64,000 bases of DNA, from positions 992,001 to 1,056,000 of the forward strand of contig CBDCCY010000004.1 of NCBI GenBank assembly GCA_965215155.1. Direction: 5' to 3'. The translations under genes and the position numbers were made by a program. This stretch comes from JAGWAJ01 sp965215155 (GTDB taxonomy: Bacteria > Acidobacteriota > Vicinamibacteria > Vicinamibacterales > UBA8438). Positions 1 to 8,805 of this stretch are shown in pieces. The notes beneath the pieces were generated by a model, which searched no databases, was not told the DNA's origin, and saw only the letters and a list, made by a program, of their open reading frames with translations. Position 1 is the stretch's first letter, and each line of letters begins with the position of its first letter.

Positions 1-2
1 CC

Positions 3-266
3 TTCTACGATGCGCTCGGCGTCAACGACAGCGCGGTGCAGGTGCTCGGCGACGAGACCCTGCGCGGCATCGCCCGTGAGCTGGTCGAGACGGTACGGAA
101 CAACGTGACCATCGACTGGACGCAGCGCGAGAACGTCCGCGCCAAGCTCCGCGTGCTCGTGAAGCGCGTCCTGCGCAGGCACGGCTATCCGCCAGACAGG
201 CAGGAGTTGGCGACCCGGACGGTGCTGGAGCAGGCGGCGGTACTGTCGGCTGAGTGGGCGCTGTAA
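3..266 (+). CDS. hsdR: Type I restriction enzyme R subunit, C-terminal end (partial)
   Basis: The window opens inside this gene. The last 87 codons are readable from base 3 to the TAA, and the true start lies upstream. The sequence (GDETLRGIARELVETVRNN, then VRAKLRVLVKRVLRRHGYPP) matches the conserved C-terminal helical region of HsdR, the ATP-dependent translocase and nuclease subunit of type I restriction systems, which binds the HsdM/HsdS core. The helicase and nuclease domains are outside the window. It lies on the opposite strand to the hsdM operon at 17-22 kb, so whether they belong together cannot be judged here. The family call is secure; the state of the rest of the gene is unknown. 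Confidence 0.85.
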   Translation, partial: FYDALGVNDSAVQVLGDETLRGIARELVETVRNNVTIDWTQRENVRAKLRVLVKRVLRRHGYPPDRQELATRTVLEQAAVLSAEWAL

Positions 267-332
267 ACGGTCGGAACCGTTGCCGCCCCGCGCCCCGCGA
301 CGTCACGGACGACGATGGACTACCCTGCTTCG

Positions 333-580
333 ATGAGCCGGGACAGGATCGGTGACAGAATAGACGAAGCGGTGTTGGCGCTACTCTACTTGGGGATCTT
401 CGAGCGTCATCCGATGATGGCCGCGCGCACGTGGAAGTCGTTCGACTGGGAGGCGATGGACCGTCTTCACCGCAAAGGGCTGATTTCCGACCCGGTGAGC
501 AAGGCCAAGTCGGTGATGTGGACCGAGGCGGGCTTGCGGCAGCGGAGGCAGCCTTTCGTCGGCTGTTCGAGGCAGGATGA
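333..580 (+). pseudogene. DUF6429 family protein, reading frame shifted near its end
   Basis: A small protein of unknown function. The core DEAVLALLYLGIF, WKSFDWEAMDRLHRKGLI and DPVSKAKSVMWTEAGLRQ follows the DUF6429 pattern. An ATG at 315 is possible, but the one at 333 (MSRDRIGDRIDEAV) fits the family start better. After GLRQ at about base 542 the direct frame runs into RRQPFVGCSRQDD and stops at 584. The neighbouring frame reads AEAAFRRLFEAG and stops at 580, which is what the family ending looks like. Adding one G after base 542 restores it. The gene follows hsdR and precedes the cas operon; DUF6429 genes are common in accessory islands. It is either a sequencing indel or a real frameshift. 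Confidence 0.7.
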
Positions 581-777
581 CTGAGTCGCGCCTTGGAACG
601 TCGACCGGATGACGAAGCACGACAAGTGCCGGGTGGGGATCACTCGGCGCTCGGTCCAGCCGATCCGTCGAAGTCGGTCTGCTGTGGAGCAGGACCGTCC
701 CTTTCGCCGTGAGGAGTTCTCTGGATTCCCCGCGCTCTCCCGGACTCAGGGGTAGTAGAGCATCGGATCGACTGACA

Positions 778-3477
778 ATGGCGGATACTGACGCTTCGCT
801 CTTCGCAACGGACTGGGAAGACCTGCTGCTGGCGTGGCTGCACGATCCGTTCGACAAAGCGCTCCGCGTCCAGGGCCACGAGTCGAGAGCCGGACGATAC
901 GCCAAGGCCGCGCTCGGGCGGGATGTCTCCCGCAAGGGTCTCCATCATCTCGCTGCACACGCCGACGTAGCCGCGGCAATCGCGGAGCGTCTGCCCGCCC
1001 CCACCGCGGGCGCGGACGGCGGCCGCGCCGTGGGTCCGGCCGACGGTCTCCGTCTCGCGCATCCAGCTAGCGGCGCCTGGACGGAGTTGCGGCCGAGCAG
1101 CGTCGAACCCGACCAGGACAGCGCTGTTGCGATCATCGAGCGGATCGTGGACGGGTTGCCGGATCCCCGAGCGCGATTCCTGGGGCTGTGGCGGCTCCTG
1201 CCCGACCGAATTGCGGACGCCTTCGGGGACGACATGGCGCGTCTGCCTGCCGATACGCGCATCCCGGATCACACGCTGTTCCAGCACGTCGATATCACCG
1301 CTGGCCTGCACGCGGCGGGCGCGCCCGACAACGTCGCCTGTCTCTCCTTCGCGCTCGGACCGGTTCAGCCGTTCATTAGGGCGGCGCGCAGCGTCCGCGA
1401 TCTCTGGTCCGGCAGCGCACTGCTGTCGTGGCTCGCCTTCCAGGCGATGACACCGGTGATCGAGCGCCTGGGGCCGACGGCGTTCGTCTACCCGGCGCTA
1501 CGCGGCTCGCCGCTCGTCGACCTCTGGCTGCGGCGCGCCGCTGGGCTCGGCGACCGCGTGTCGATGCCGTCCCGGCAGGCGCGCATGGCACCGTCGCTTC
1601 CACATCGCTTCGTCGCGTTGGTTCCCTGGGGACCGAAGGGTGCCGCGGCTGATGCGCTGCGTCGGACCTGCCTCCACGCGGCGCGGGCCGGATGGCGGCA
1701 AGCGGCTGCTGCCGTTCGCTCCGGGCTGGATCCTGCATTCGTCCCGTTACACCGGGACTGGGCACGGCGCTGGGAACGGCAGATCGAGAGCGCGCTCGAA
1801 GTGAGGGCGGCCGTCGCGCCGATGGGTGCACCGGGCGGGAGGCCGGCGGGCGAACCGAGCGATGACCGGATCGCCCGGCTCGTCGGAGTGTCCGACTTCG
1901 CCTCGGCATGGCCCGAAGCGCAGAGGGTCCGCGAACTGGCGCTGGCGATTCCTCCGGCCCATCGGCCGAACTACGATCAGCAGAACGCCGGCCGCTGGCA
2001 GGTGCGGATGGAGATGTCGGCCCGGCTGCTGGCGGCCGTCCGGGCGGTGCGGCACGTTCCGGTGACGTCACAGCCGGACCCGGGTCCGGCGCCGGCCAAG
2101 TGCACGCTGTTCGGAAGCTGGGAGCAGATGGGGCCGGCGGCATTCGACGAGGCACAGGATTTCTGGCGGCGGGCATCGAGTAGCGTCTCCGTCGCAGGTG
2201 TACGGCTCCGGCCCCGCGAGCGCCTGAGCGCAATCGCGCTGACGAAGCGCTTCGCCGGACCGGCCCTGCTCGCGCCGGAACTCGACCTCGCTCCCGAGGC
2301 TCTGCGTTTTCCCGACACGGCGACCGTTGCCGCCGCCGACTGGCTCCACACGGCAGGGATCGATCCCGACGAAGAGCGCCGGCGGAGCGGCCACTGGAGC
2401 GGGCTGTGGCTCCACTGGCATCGAAGGGACGAGGTCGAGGACGAGCGGTCGGTCCCGGAGGCGCTCTGGGAACGCATCCGCGACGCCCGAACGCGGCACG
2501 AATGGCCGCCTCTCTATTTCGCCGTCGTCGCCCTGGACGGCGACGAGATGGGACGATGGCTCGCCGGGCAGAAGACGCCGCCGGTGGGCCGGCTCCTGCA
2601 TCCTAAGCTGCGAATGTACTTCGAAGGACTCGGCGACAGCCGCGTGGAACCGGGGCTCGCTGCACGCCGCCCGGTCGGGCCGGCGCTGCACGGGGCAATC
2701 AGCTCCGCCCTCTCTACGTTCGCGACCGAGGTCGCGCCGGAAATCGTGGCCGCGCACCACGGAACCGTGATCTACTCCGGCGGCGACGATGTCCTGGCGC
2801 TCTGTCCGGTCTCGACGGCGCTCGATTGCGTCCGCACCCTGCGTGACGCCTTCTCCGGCCGGGACGACCCGGACGGCGACGGCTGGCGGGCGTGCGGCGT
2901 GCGGCGGCGGATCACGATGGGAAGCTGCGCGTCGATGTCGGCCGGCGTAGCGATCGTCCATTTCCGCGAGGACCTGCGACTGGCCATCGAAGCGGCACGC
3001 GATGCGGAAACACGGGCGAAGGGCGCCGGGCGCGACCTGCTCGACCTCATCACGATGCGCCGGTCAGGGGAGACCGCCCGCGTGGTCTGCCCCTGGCTGT
3101 TCGTGCCTTGGCTGGACGGGTTGCGCCAGCGGTTCGCGACCGGCGCATCGGATCGCTGGACGTACCAGCTCCGCTCGGAACTGCCTGCGCTGGCGTCCGA
3201 CCGGCTACCGCGCGAAGCCATGCAGGCCGAAATCCGACGCCTTATCGACCGCAGCGGCACCGAGAGCGCCGGGGTCGCCACGCCCGAGACGGAGGCCCTA
3301 GAGTCAGCGGAGGGCTCGTCGAAGCGCGGTATCGGAAGCCGCCCATCCGCGGGCGCGAAGGTCGCGGGCGCCTTCAAGACTTGGTGCGAACTTCGACATG
3401 GCACCGTCGATCCGCTACGGGACTTCGTTACGCTCTGCCAGTCGGCGTCGTTCATGGCGAGAGGCCGCGATGACTGA
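778..3477 (+). CDS. cmr2: Type III-B CRISPR Cas10/Cmr2, large subunit of the Cmr complex
   Basis: Large subunit of the Cmr effector complex. When crRNA pairs with target RNA, Cas10 proteins make cyclic oligoadenylates with their palm domain and may cut ssDNA with an HD domain. The 899-residue protein has an N-terminal HD dyad (WLHDPFDK, H22-D23) followed by GHE, a conserved Cmr2 stretch (LGPVQPFIRAARSVRDLWSG), the palm segment YFAVVALDGDEMGRWL, and an intact GGDD cyclase motif at residues 668-671 (SGGDDVLAL). Start 778 was chosen because MADTDASLFATDWEDLLLAW begins at the conserved helix; an upstream ATG at 709 has no family-like sequence. It is the first gene of the operon and overlaps cmr3 by 8 bases. 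The intact GGDD together with a CARF gene in the operon implies cyclic-oligoadenylate signalling. Confidence 0.93.
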   Translation: MADTDASLFATDWEDLLLAWLHDPFDKALRVQGHESRAGRYAKAALGRDVSRKGLHHLAAHADVAAAIAERLPAPTAGADGGRAVGPADGLRLAHPASGAWTELRPSSVEPDQDSAVAIIERIVDGLPDPRARFLGLWRLLPDRIADAFGDDMARLPADTRIPDHTLFQHVDITAGLHAAGAPDNVACLSFALGPVQPFIRAARSVRDLWSGSALLSWLAFQAMTPVIERLGPTAFVYPALRGSPLVDLWLRRAAGLGDRVSMPSRQARMAPSLPHRFVALVPWGPKGAAADALRRTCLHAARAGWRQAAAAVRSGLDPAFVPLHRDWARRWERQIESALEVRAAVAPMGAPGGRPAGEPSDDRIARLVGVSDFASAWPEAQRVRELALAIPPAHRPNYDQQNAGRWQVRMEMSARLLAAVRAVRHVPVTSQPDPGPAPAKCTLFGSWEQMGPAAFDEAQDFWRRASSSVSVAGVRLRPRERLSAIALTKRFAGPALLAPELDLAPEALRFPDTATVAAADWLHTAGIDPDEERRRSGHWSGLWLHWHRRDEVEDERSVPEALWERIRDARTRHEWPPLYFAVVALDGDEMGRWLAGQKTPPVGRLLHPKLRMYFEGLGDSRVEPGLAARRPVGPALHGAISSALSTFATEVAPEIVAAHHGTVIYSGGDDVLALCPVSTALDCVRTLRDAFSGRDDPDGDGWRACGVRRRITMGSCASMSAGVAIVHFREDLRLAIEAARDAETRAKGAGRDLLDLITMRRSGETARVVCPWLFVPWLDGLRQRFATGASDRWTYQLRSELPALASDRLPREAMQAEIRRLIDRSGTESAGVATPETEALESAEGSSKRGIGSRPSAGAKVAGAFKTWCELRHGTVDPLRDFVTLCQSASFMARGRDD

Positions 3478-4627
3478 CGCCACTGCTGCGGGATACGCAA
3501 CGATCACGCTCGAACTCGAGCCCCTTGACGTGCTGTTCTTCCGGGACGGGCGCCCGTTCGACGCCGCGCCTCGCGCGACGGGAGGGCTGCCGATGCCTCA
3601 AACGCTCGCCGGCGCGGTGCGCACGTGGCTGTTCGGACGGCTCGCCGGCGACCTCGACACGCTCGCCGCCGCCGTCAGGACGGGCACGTCGTTCGCCGAC
3701 GCCACCGCCGCACAAGGCCCGGGACTGGCGGTGGTCGGCCGGATCGGCCTCCGCGGCCCTTGGTTCGCCAGCGATGGGGAGCGTCTCGTCCCAACGCCGG
3801 GCACGATCGAGATCGACGCCAAAGAAACGCTGCATCGACTCGATCCGCTCGCGGACGACTTGCCGGGGTGGTCGCCGCCGATGGCGGGCATGCGGCCGCT
3901 GTGGCGGCGAAGCCCCGGCGGCACCAAGTTGCGAGGCGGCTGGTTGCGAGCGAGCGGCCTCGAACGGTTCCTGCAAGGCGGCGTTCCGCGTCCCGACGAG
4001 ATCGTCGACGCGGATGCGCTCTTCGCATACGAAGATCGCGTCGGGATCGGCTTGGACGCGGCCACCGGCACCACTGACGATGGGATGATCTACGCCGTGC
4101 GGATGATGCGCCTGCGTCCTGGTGTCACGCTGTCGGTTGACCTTGTCGGCGCGTCGCAGGATCTGGAACGCTGCCCAGACGGCGAGGACGTGCTGGCACT
4201 CGGTGGGGAGAGCCGACGGGCGATCGTGCGACGGTCGGCCGCTCCGAACCGGGTGACGACGGCGGGCAATCAGGATCTGGCGCGCCGACGGCCGAATCGC
4301 ATCGACCAACGCGACGTTCGGCCCGTGACGGGAGTCGGTCGGGGAGGCGGGACGCTAGTCCTGCTGACGACGCCCGCGCCGTTCGGCGGGTGGTGCCCGC
4401 CGGGGTTGTCGCCGGTGGCGGCGGCGGTGCCCGGGTACGTCCCGGTCTCCGGCTGGGATCTGGCGCGCGGCGGGCCGAAGCCGACCCGTTTCGCGGTCTC
4501 CGCGGGCAGCGTCTACTTTCTGTCCGAGGGAGCGGACTTGTCCTCCCGGCGCGGATCGCTCTGCGCACCCGAAGACGCGTCGCTCGGCTGGGGCACCTGC
4601 GTCGAAGGAGTCTGGGATCATGGCTGA
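3470..4627 (+). CDS. cmr3: Type III-B RAMP protein Cmr3
   Basis: Cmr3 is the RAMP (Cas5-like) subunit at the foot of the Cmr complex, which holds the 5' tag of the crRNA and contacts Cas10. The 385-residue product starts with the typical strand LELEPLDVLFFRDGRPFD and PMPQTLAGAVRTWLFGRL. The central segment DALFAYEDRVGIGLDAATGT and the glycine-rich end (GWCPPGLSPVAAAVPGYV, then SVYFLSEG) also follow the family. ATG 3470 overlaps the cas10 stop, and the gene's own stop overlaps the cmr4 start by 8 bases, so translation is probably coupled. Length is normal for the family and no damage is seen. Confidence 0.9.
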   Translation: MTDATAAGYATITLELEPLDVLFFRDGRPFDAAPRATGGLPMPQTLAGAVRTWLFGRLAGDLDTLAAAVRTGTSFADATAAQGPGLAVVGRIGLRGPWFASDGERLVPTPGTIEIDAKETLHRLDPLADDLPGWSPPMAGMRPLWRRSPGGTKLRGGWLRASGLERFLQGGVPRPDEIVDADALFAYEDRVGIGLDAATGTTDDGMIYAVRMMRLRPGVTLSVDLVGASQDLERCPDGEDVLALGGESRRAIVRRSAAPNRVTTAGNQDLARRRPNRIDQRDVRPVTGVGRGGGTLVLLTTPAPFGGWCPPGLSPVAAAVPGYVPVSGWDLARGGPKPTRFAVSAGSVYFLSEGADLSSRRGSLCAPEDASLGWGTCVEGVWDHG

Positions 4628-7469
4628 CGCCAACCTTCTGTTCATCCATGCATTGACGAGCGTGCATCCCGGCGGCGGCGCGGCGCTCGGCGTTGTCGAC
4701 CTGCCAGTCCAGCGCGAGCGCCACACGCAATGGCCGATGATTGCGGGCTCCGGGCTGAAGGGCACCTTCCGTGACGCCTGTCGGCGTCCGATGGACGGCG
4801 GCGAGTGGCTTGCGGCGTTCGGCCCCGAGACAACCAACGCGTCCGATCATGCTGGCGCGCTCGCCTTTACCGACGCCCGCCTGCTCGCCTTTCCGGTCCG
4901 CTCGTTGCGCGGCATCTTCGCCTGGGCTACCTGCCCGGCGGTGCTCCACCGATTCGGGCGCGATGCGAAGCTCCTGGCCGGGAGCACGACCGCGCCCCCA
5001 GCGCCGCCGCCCGTCGAACGCGGCCAAGCCGCCTGTCCGTCGGCGTCCGACAACTTGGTCGATGGCAGGTGCCTTCTCCTGGAGGAGTTCGAGTTCCTCC
5101 GCACTGGTGACGACAGCGGCATCGCCGCCATCGCCGCATGGCTGGCCGGTCGGGCAATTGGCGACGAAGAGACAGGCGCGCGTCTCAAGCGGAACTTGGT
5201 CGTGCTGCACGACGACGATTTCACCTACTTCGCGCGTCACGCCACGGAGGTGGTCGCGCGCGTCGGACTTGATTACGAAAGCAAGACGGTCCGGAAGGGC
5301 GCGTTGTTCTACGAGGAGTTCCTGCCGCCCGAAACGCTGCTCTACTCCGTGGTCCTGGCGACGGCCAGCCGCCGCAGGTCCAAGACAGACAGGAACGGCA
5401 AGGAATCGCGCGCCCGAGTCGATCTCGACGCGGCTCGCATGCTCGGACTACTGCGGCGCCATACGCCGCCGACGCTGCAGATCGGCGCGGATCAGACCAT
5501 CGGCAAGGGGCTGTGGTGCGCCAGGCAAACTGGCGGAGGATAGCCGGTGAGAGTCCGGCGGAAGGAAGGCGTAACCGACCACCTTCACCCCGAGTCATGC
5601 GCCGGTCGCCGTGAGGCGGCGGGTGAAGCGTTGACAGGGGCGCGAACGGGCGGGGCTATTGAGCATCGAAAGAAGACAGGTCTGGAGCGCCGAGACTGTC
5701 ACAGCGGTCGAAGGCCACACCGACATCACCGCGACGGGTGAGGGGATGGAGGGCTCCACGGTGTCGGAGAACCCACGCACGTTCGTACGTCCTTCGTCGG
5801 GACCTGGGAGGTCTTCATTCCGCCCCGGCAGTCGAACCGGGGCCGCAGCGGGAAAGGAGGATTCCGAATCCGATGGCGCACGGGATGAAGAAGTCGGATG
5901 AGGCAGTAGTACCGATGAAGGCGGCGAACAAGGGAGCGAAAGCGCCTGCGGAGTCGCTGGAGGGAAGGGCCTCAACCAAGGGGAATTCGCGAGACCAAAG
6001 CACGCACCGAACGCAGGGTCGGGACGGCGTGTCACAGGCGGTCGAACGGATACGGCAAGCTGCAACGAGGAAACCGCAGGAGAAACTGACTGCGCTCTTG
6101 CACCACATCACGACGGACGCGCTCCGCTGCGCCTTCTTCGACCTGGAGAAGACCGCATCGGCAGGCGTGGATGGCGTGTTGTGGAAGGCGTATGCGGACG
6201 GGCTGGAGGAGCGGCTGCTCGACCTGCACGAACGCGTACATTCGGGAGCGTATCGGGCGCTGCCGTCTCGGCGGGTTGAAATACCCAAACCGGACGGCGG
6301 GACGCGACCGCTCGGCATTGCTGCCTTGGAAGACAAGATCGTCCAGAAGGCGGTAGTGGATGTCATCCTGACGCCGATTTACGAGCCGGAATTTCTCGGG
6401 TTCAGCTACGGGTTCCGGCCGGGGCGTGGGGCACATGATGCGCTCGACGCGCTGGCTTTCGGGATAGAACGGCGCAAGGTCAACTGGATAATCGATGCGG
6501 ACATCCGGGCGTTCTTCGACCGGCTCTCGCGAGACCATTTGTTACGGTTTCTCGAACACCGACTCGGGGACAAGCGGGTATTGCGGCTGATTGTCAAGTG
6601 GCTGAACGCCGGCGTCATGGAAGGCGCCGAGTGGAAGGACGACCTGCAGGGGACCCCGCAAGGTGCGGTGGTTTCACCTGTTCTCGCGAACATCTACCTG
6701 CACTATGTCCTCGACCTCTGGTTCCAGAAGAAGTGGCGCGTCCGAAAGGCTACGGGGGACACTATCATCGTGCGTTACGCCGACGACTTCATCGTTGGCT
6801 GCCAACGCAAGGCGGACGCGGACCAGTTTCTCGACGACCTCAGGGAGAGGCTGCACCAGTTTGCGCTTGAGCTGCACCCCGACAAGACGCGCCTCATCGA
6901 GTTCGGCCGGTTCGCGATGACGAACCGCCGGGCGCGGGGGGAACGTCGACCGGAGACTTTCGATTTCCTCGGATTCACGCACTACTGCAAGACGAAGAGG
7001 AACGGAAAATTCGGGCTGGGGCGCAAGCCGATAGCGAAACGGGTCACGCGAACCCTGAAACGGCTCAAGGAACGACTCCGCGCGCGAATGCACGCAGACG
7101 TCCACGAGACGGCGCAATGGCTGGGGAAGGTGGTCAACGGCTGGCTGAATTATTATGCCGTGCCGACCAGTTCCCGGACCCTTGACGGTTTCGTATGGCG
7201 TCTTGAGTGGATTTGGCTCATGACCTTGCGCCGGCGGTCACAGAAGACGGGGGCGACGATAGCCACTGTGCGGCGCCTCACGGCGCGGTATTGGCCCCCC
7301 GTGCGGATTCGGCACCCGTGGCCCGTCAAGCGGTTTGTCGTCAACCACCCAAGGTAGGAGCCGTATGCGTTCGCGCGCACGTACGGATCTGCGCGGGGGG
7401 ACCGGGGCAACCCGGTTCCCTACCGCAAACGGCATCCGGATCGTGGCCCCGGAGGACGGCGATGCGTAA
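4620..7469 (+). CDS. cmr4: Type III-B RAMP protein Cmr4, split by a group II intron
   Basis: Cmr4 is the Cas7-like backbone subunit that coats the crRNA and cuts bound target RNA at 6-nt intervals. Exon 1 (4620-5515) encodes 298 residues: FIHALTSVHPGGGAALGVVD at the N-terminus, PMIAGSGLKGTFRDACR, and the glycine-rich loop QIGADQTIGKGL at the C-terminus. The conserved sequence then stops at a group II intron 5' end. Joining base 5515 to 7424 restores a frame ending GKGLCANGIRIVAPEDGDA and a stop at 7467-7469 that overlaps the cmr5 start, giving 313 residues. Read straight through without splicing, the frame stops at 5543 after only a few intron-encoded residues. Function therefore probably needs splicing, unless the near-complete unspliced form still folds. 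Confidence 0.85.
5873..7357 (+). CDS. ltrA: Group II intron reverse transcriptase/maturase
   Basis: The maturase helps the intron RNA fold and splice and primes its retromobility. The 494-residue protein has RT blocks in order: VEIPKPDGGTRPLGIAALED, FLGFSYGFRPGRGAHDAL, WIIDADIRAFFD, LQGTPQGAVVSPVLANIYLH and the catalytic YADD at residues 302-305. The X/thumb (maturase) region follows, with FDFLGFTHYCKTKRNGKF and WLNYYAVP. The C-terminus (IRHPWPVKRFVVNHPR) has no HNH endonuclease domain, so mobility may use a nicked or single-stranded target. The start at 5873 is supported by AAAGGAGG at 5853-5860; upstream in-frame codons lack family sequence. It is not a CRISPR-linked RT: there is no Cas1 fusion and it lies inside intron RNA domains. 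Confidence 0.93.
   Translation: MAHGMKKSDEAVVPMKAANKGAKAPAESLEGRASTKGNSRDQSTHRTQGRDGVSQAVERIRQAATRKPQEKLTALLHHITTDALRCAFFDLEKTASAGVDGVLWKAYADGLEERLLDLHERVHSGAYRALPSRRVEIPKPDGGTRPLGIAALEDKIVQKAVVDVILTPIYEPEFLGFSYGFRPGRGAHDALDALAFGIERRKVNWIIDADIRAFFDRLSRDHLLRFLEHRLGDKRVLRLIVKWLNAGVMEGAEWKDDLQGTPQGAVVSPVLANIYLHYVLDLWFQKKWRVRKATGDTIIVRYADDFIVGCQRKADADQFLDDLRERLHQFALELHPDKTRLIEFGRFAMTNRRARGERRPETFDFLGFTHYCKTKRNGKFGLGRKPIAKRVTRTLKRLKERLRARMHADVHETAQWLGKVVNGWLNYYAVPTSSRTLDGFVWRLEWIWLMTLRRRSQKTGATIATVRRLTARYWPPVRIRHPWPVKRFVVNHPR
7357..7423 (+). ncRNA. Group II intron domains V and VI
   Basis: Bases 7357-7390 form a 34-nt hairpin starting GAGCC (the AGC catalytic-triad position at 7359-7361). It has a lower stem to 7382-7390, a two-base bulge (7380-7381) and an upper stem 7366-7369/7376-7379, which is the layout of domain V. 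One G-A pair replaces the usual wobble next to the triad. Bases 7397-7420 form a ten-pair stem capped by a GCAA tetraloop, as expected for domain VI. GCGG (7393-7396) can also pair with CCGC (7423-7426), leaving U7421-A7422 bulged like a branch point. The maturase stop codon abuts domain V. Confidence 0.75.
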
Positions 7470-7917
7470 CGGAAGCGGAGCGACGCTCGACCAGCGGCGC
7501 GCCCGCCACGCCTGGGAGGCGGCGGCGCGCATCAAGGCCAGAAGCGGCCGGAAGACGGACTCCGCCGGTGAGTCTCGTCGGGGAATGGAGCCGGGGGTGT
7601 CTGGAACCAGCTACGCCCGCGAGGCGAAGCGGCTATCGGTGCGGATCCTTACCGCCGGGCTGGGCCATGCGCTCGCGTTCCTGAAAGCGAAGTCCGGGGC
7701 CGCGAACGAAGCCTTGCTGCGCGACGTCGCCGACTGGGTGCTCGACAAGCGCGTCCGACCCGACAGCAGGAGCGAACGGCCCAGAGCCGATGCGCTGATC
7801 GAGGCTATTGTCCAGAAGGACGGTACGTTTCTACAAACCACCACCGACGAGGCACTGGCCTACCTGCAGTGGCTGACCCGTTTCACCGAAGCGGAGTTCG
7901 GTGCCGACGAGGACTGA
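7462..7917 (+). CDS. cmr5: Type III-B CRISPR protein Cmr5
   Basis: Cmr5 is the small helical (Cas11-like) subunit that lines the crRNA-target channel opposite Cmr4. The 151-residue protein shows LDQRRARHAWEAAARIKARS at the N-terminus, SYAREAKRLSVRILTAGLGH and AFLKAKSG in the middle, and a helical end (LAYLQWLTRFTEAEFG), all typical of Cmr5. The start at 7462 overlaps the restored end of cmr4 (stop 7467-7469), as expected for an operon that was contiguous before the intron arrived. It lies 9 bases before cmr6. Translation may depend on cmr4 translation through the spliced message, so the intron could also affect Cmr5 supply. Confidence 0.9.
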   Translation: MRNGSGATLDQRRARHAWEAAARIKARSGRKTDSAGESRRGMEPGVSGTSYAREAKRLSVRILTAGLGHALAFLKAKSGAANEALLRDVADWVLDKRVRPDSRSERPRADALIEAIVQKDGTFLQTTTDEALAYLQWLTRFTEAEFGADED

Positions 7918-7926
7918 AGAGCCGCC

Positions 7927-8805
7927 ATGCCTGTCGATCTCGTCCTGCCACACAGCGTCGCCGAAATCGTCGAGACGGTTGCTGTCTCGCAGCGTCATCC
8001 CGGCCTGCAACTCGACAAGCTCTCGCCGCCCGGCGATCAAAAAGAGCAGCTTCGGGCGTTGGAGCGAGTGTGTGAGGCGGCCAGCAACGAGACGTTCCTG
8101 ACGGATCTGTGCCGGCGCCGCTCGGCGGTGCTGGCCGCCGTCGGCGCACAGCGTTTCCGAGCCGCGACGGCCGGTCCGCTAACCTTGCACCTCGCCCGTG
8201 CCTCGGGGCTGGAGAACGCCGGCATCCACGTGCACCCCGTCTACGGCTTCGCCTGTCTGCCGGGTTGCGGGCTCAAGGGGATGGCCCGTGCGTACGCTGA
8301 AACGGTCTGGTGGCCGGGCCAACCCGATCCGGCGGTAGCCAGGGAACGCATTCGGGCCGTGTTCGGCTGGGCGACGGAGACCGGCAGGGACAGAGCGCAG
8401 CCAGACGGCGCGGATGCAGCCGGATCGCAGGCGGGCGCGATCGTCTACCACGAAGCTTGGCCGACGACGTGGCCGCGCCTCCAGCCCGACATCGTCAACA
8501 ACCATCATGCGGCGTACTACGGCGGCACGAATGATCCCGGAGATTGGGAAGACCCGGTTCCGGTCTACTTTCTCTCGGTCGCCGCCGGCGCGGTGTTCGA
8601 CTTCGCGGTGTCGCCGCGGGCCGGAAACGAAGACAGCGACTCGGACCTTGCGGCCCTCGCGATCGAGTGGCTGCAAGCCGCGCTGGTGCACGAGGGTGCC
8701 GGGGCCAAGACCCACGCCGGCTACGGCCGCTTCATGCTGGAGGATCGCCCCGCACCCGTCCGCCCAAGCCGACGCGGCGCATTGCCACGCACACGCTCAC
8801 GTTGA
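7927..8805 (+). CDS. cmr6: Type III-B RAMP protein Cmr6
   Basis: Cmr6 is a Cas7-like subunit at the 3' (head) end of the complex. Recognisable parts of the 292-residue product are LTLHLARASGLENAGIHVHP, YGFACLPGCGLKGMARAYAE with its glycine-rich RAMP loop, AIVYHEAWPTTWPRLQPDIV followed by NNHHAAYY, and the closing glycine motif EGAGAKTHAGYGRF. The last 22 residues after YGRF (MLEDRPAPVRPSRRGALPRT, then RSR) have no family counterpart and lie over the region where the cmr1 N-terminus is encoded in another frame. One extra base near 8763-8765 would run Cmr6 straight into Cmr1. The stop TGA 8803-8805 overlaps ATG 8805 by one base (TGATG). Confidence 0.9.
   Translation: MPVDLVLPHSVAEIVETVAVSQRHPGLQLDKLSPPGDQKEQLRALERVCEAASNETFLTDLCRRRSAVLAAVGAQRFRAATAGPLTLHLARASGLENAGIHVHPVYGFACLPGCGLKGMARAYAETVWWPGQPDPAVARERIRAVFGWATETGRDRAQPDGADAAGSQAGAIVYHEAWPTTWPRLQPDIVNNHHAAYYGGTNDPGDWEDPVPVYFLSVAAGAVFDFAVSPRAGNEDSDSDLAALAIEWLQAALVHEGAGAKTHAGYGRFMLEDRPAPVRPSRRGALPRTRSR

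Larger units (their letters stand above)
5516..7423 (+). mobile_element. Group II intron inserted in the 3' end of cmr4
   Basis: The 5' end GTGCG at 5516 matches the group II consensus GUGYG. The intron encodes a maturase, followed at once by a domain V-like hairpin and a GCAA-capped domain VI-like hairpin, and ends ...CTAC at 7423 (consensus AY). The six exon bases before the insertion, GCTGTG (5510-5515, IBS1 candidate), are perfectly complementary to CACAGC at 5700-5705 (EBS1 candidate, about 185 nt into the intron), which supports the boundary. An alternative 3' end is 7430 (AAAC): it places a bulged A (7422) eight bases upstream, the usual branch-point geometry, but would put cmr4 out of frame with its stop. 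The insertion lies in the sense orientation inside a coding sequence. Confidence 0.85.

Noticed and set aside
5738..7357. Reverse transcriptase as a retron, DRT or RT-Cas1 component of the CRISPR system
   Set aside because: It lies within group II intron boundaries, with domain V/VI structures immediately after it and a maturase region; no Cas1 fusion or msr/msd structure is present.
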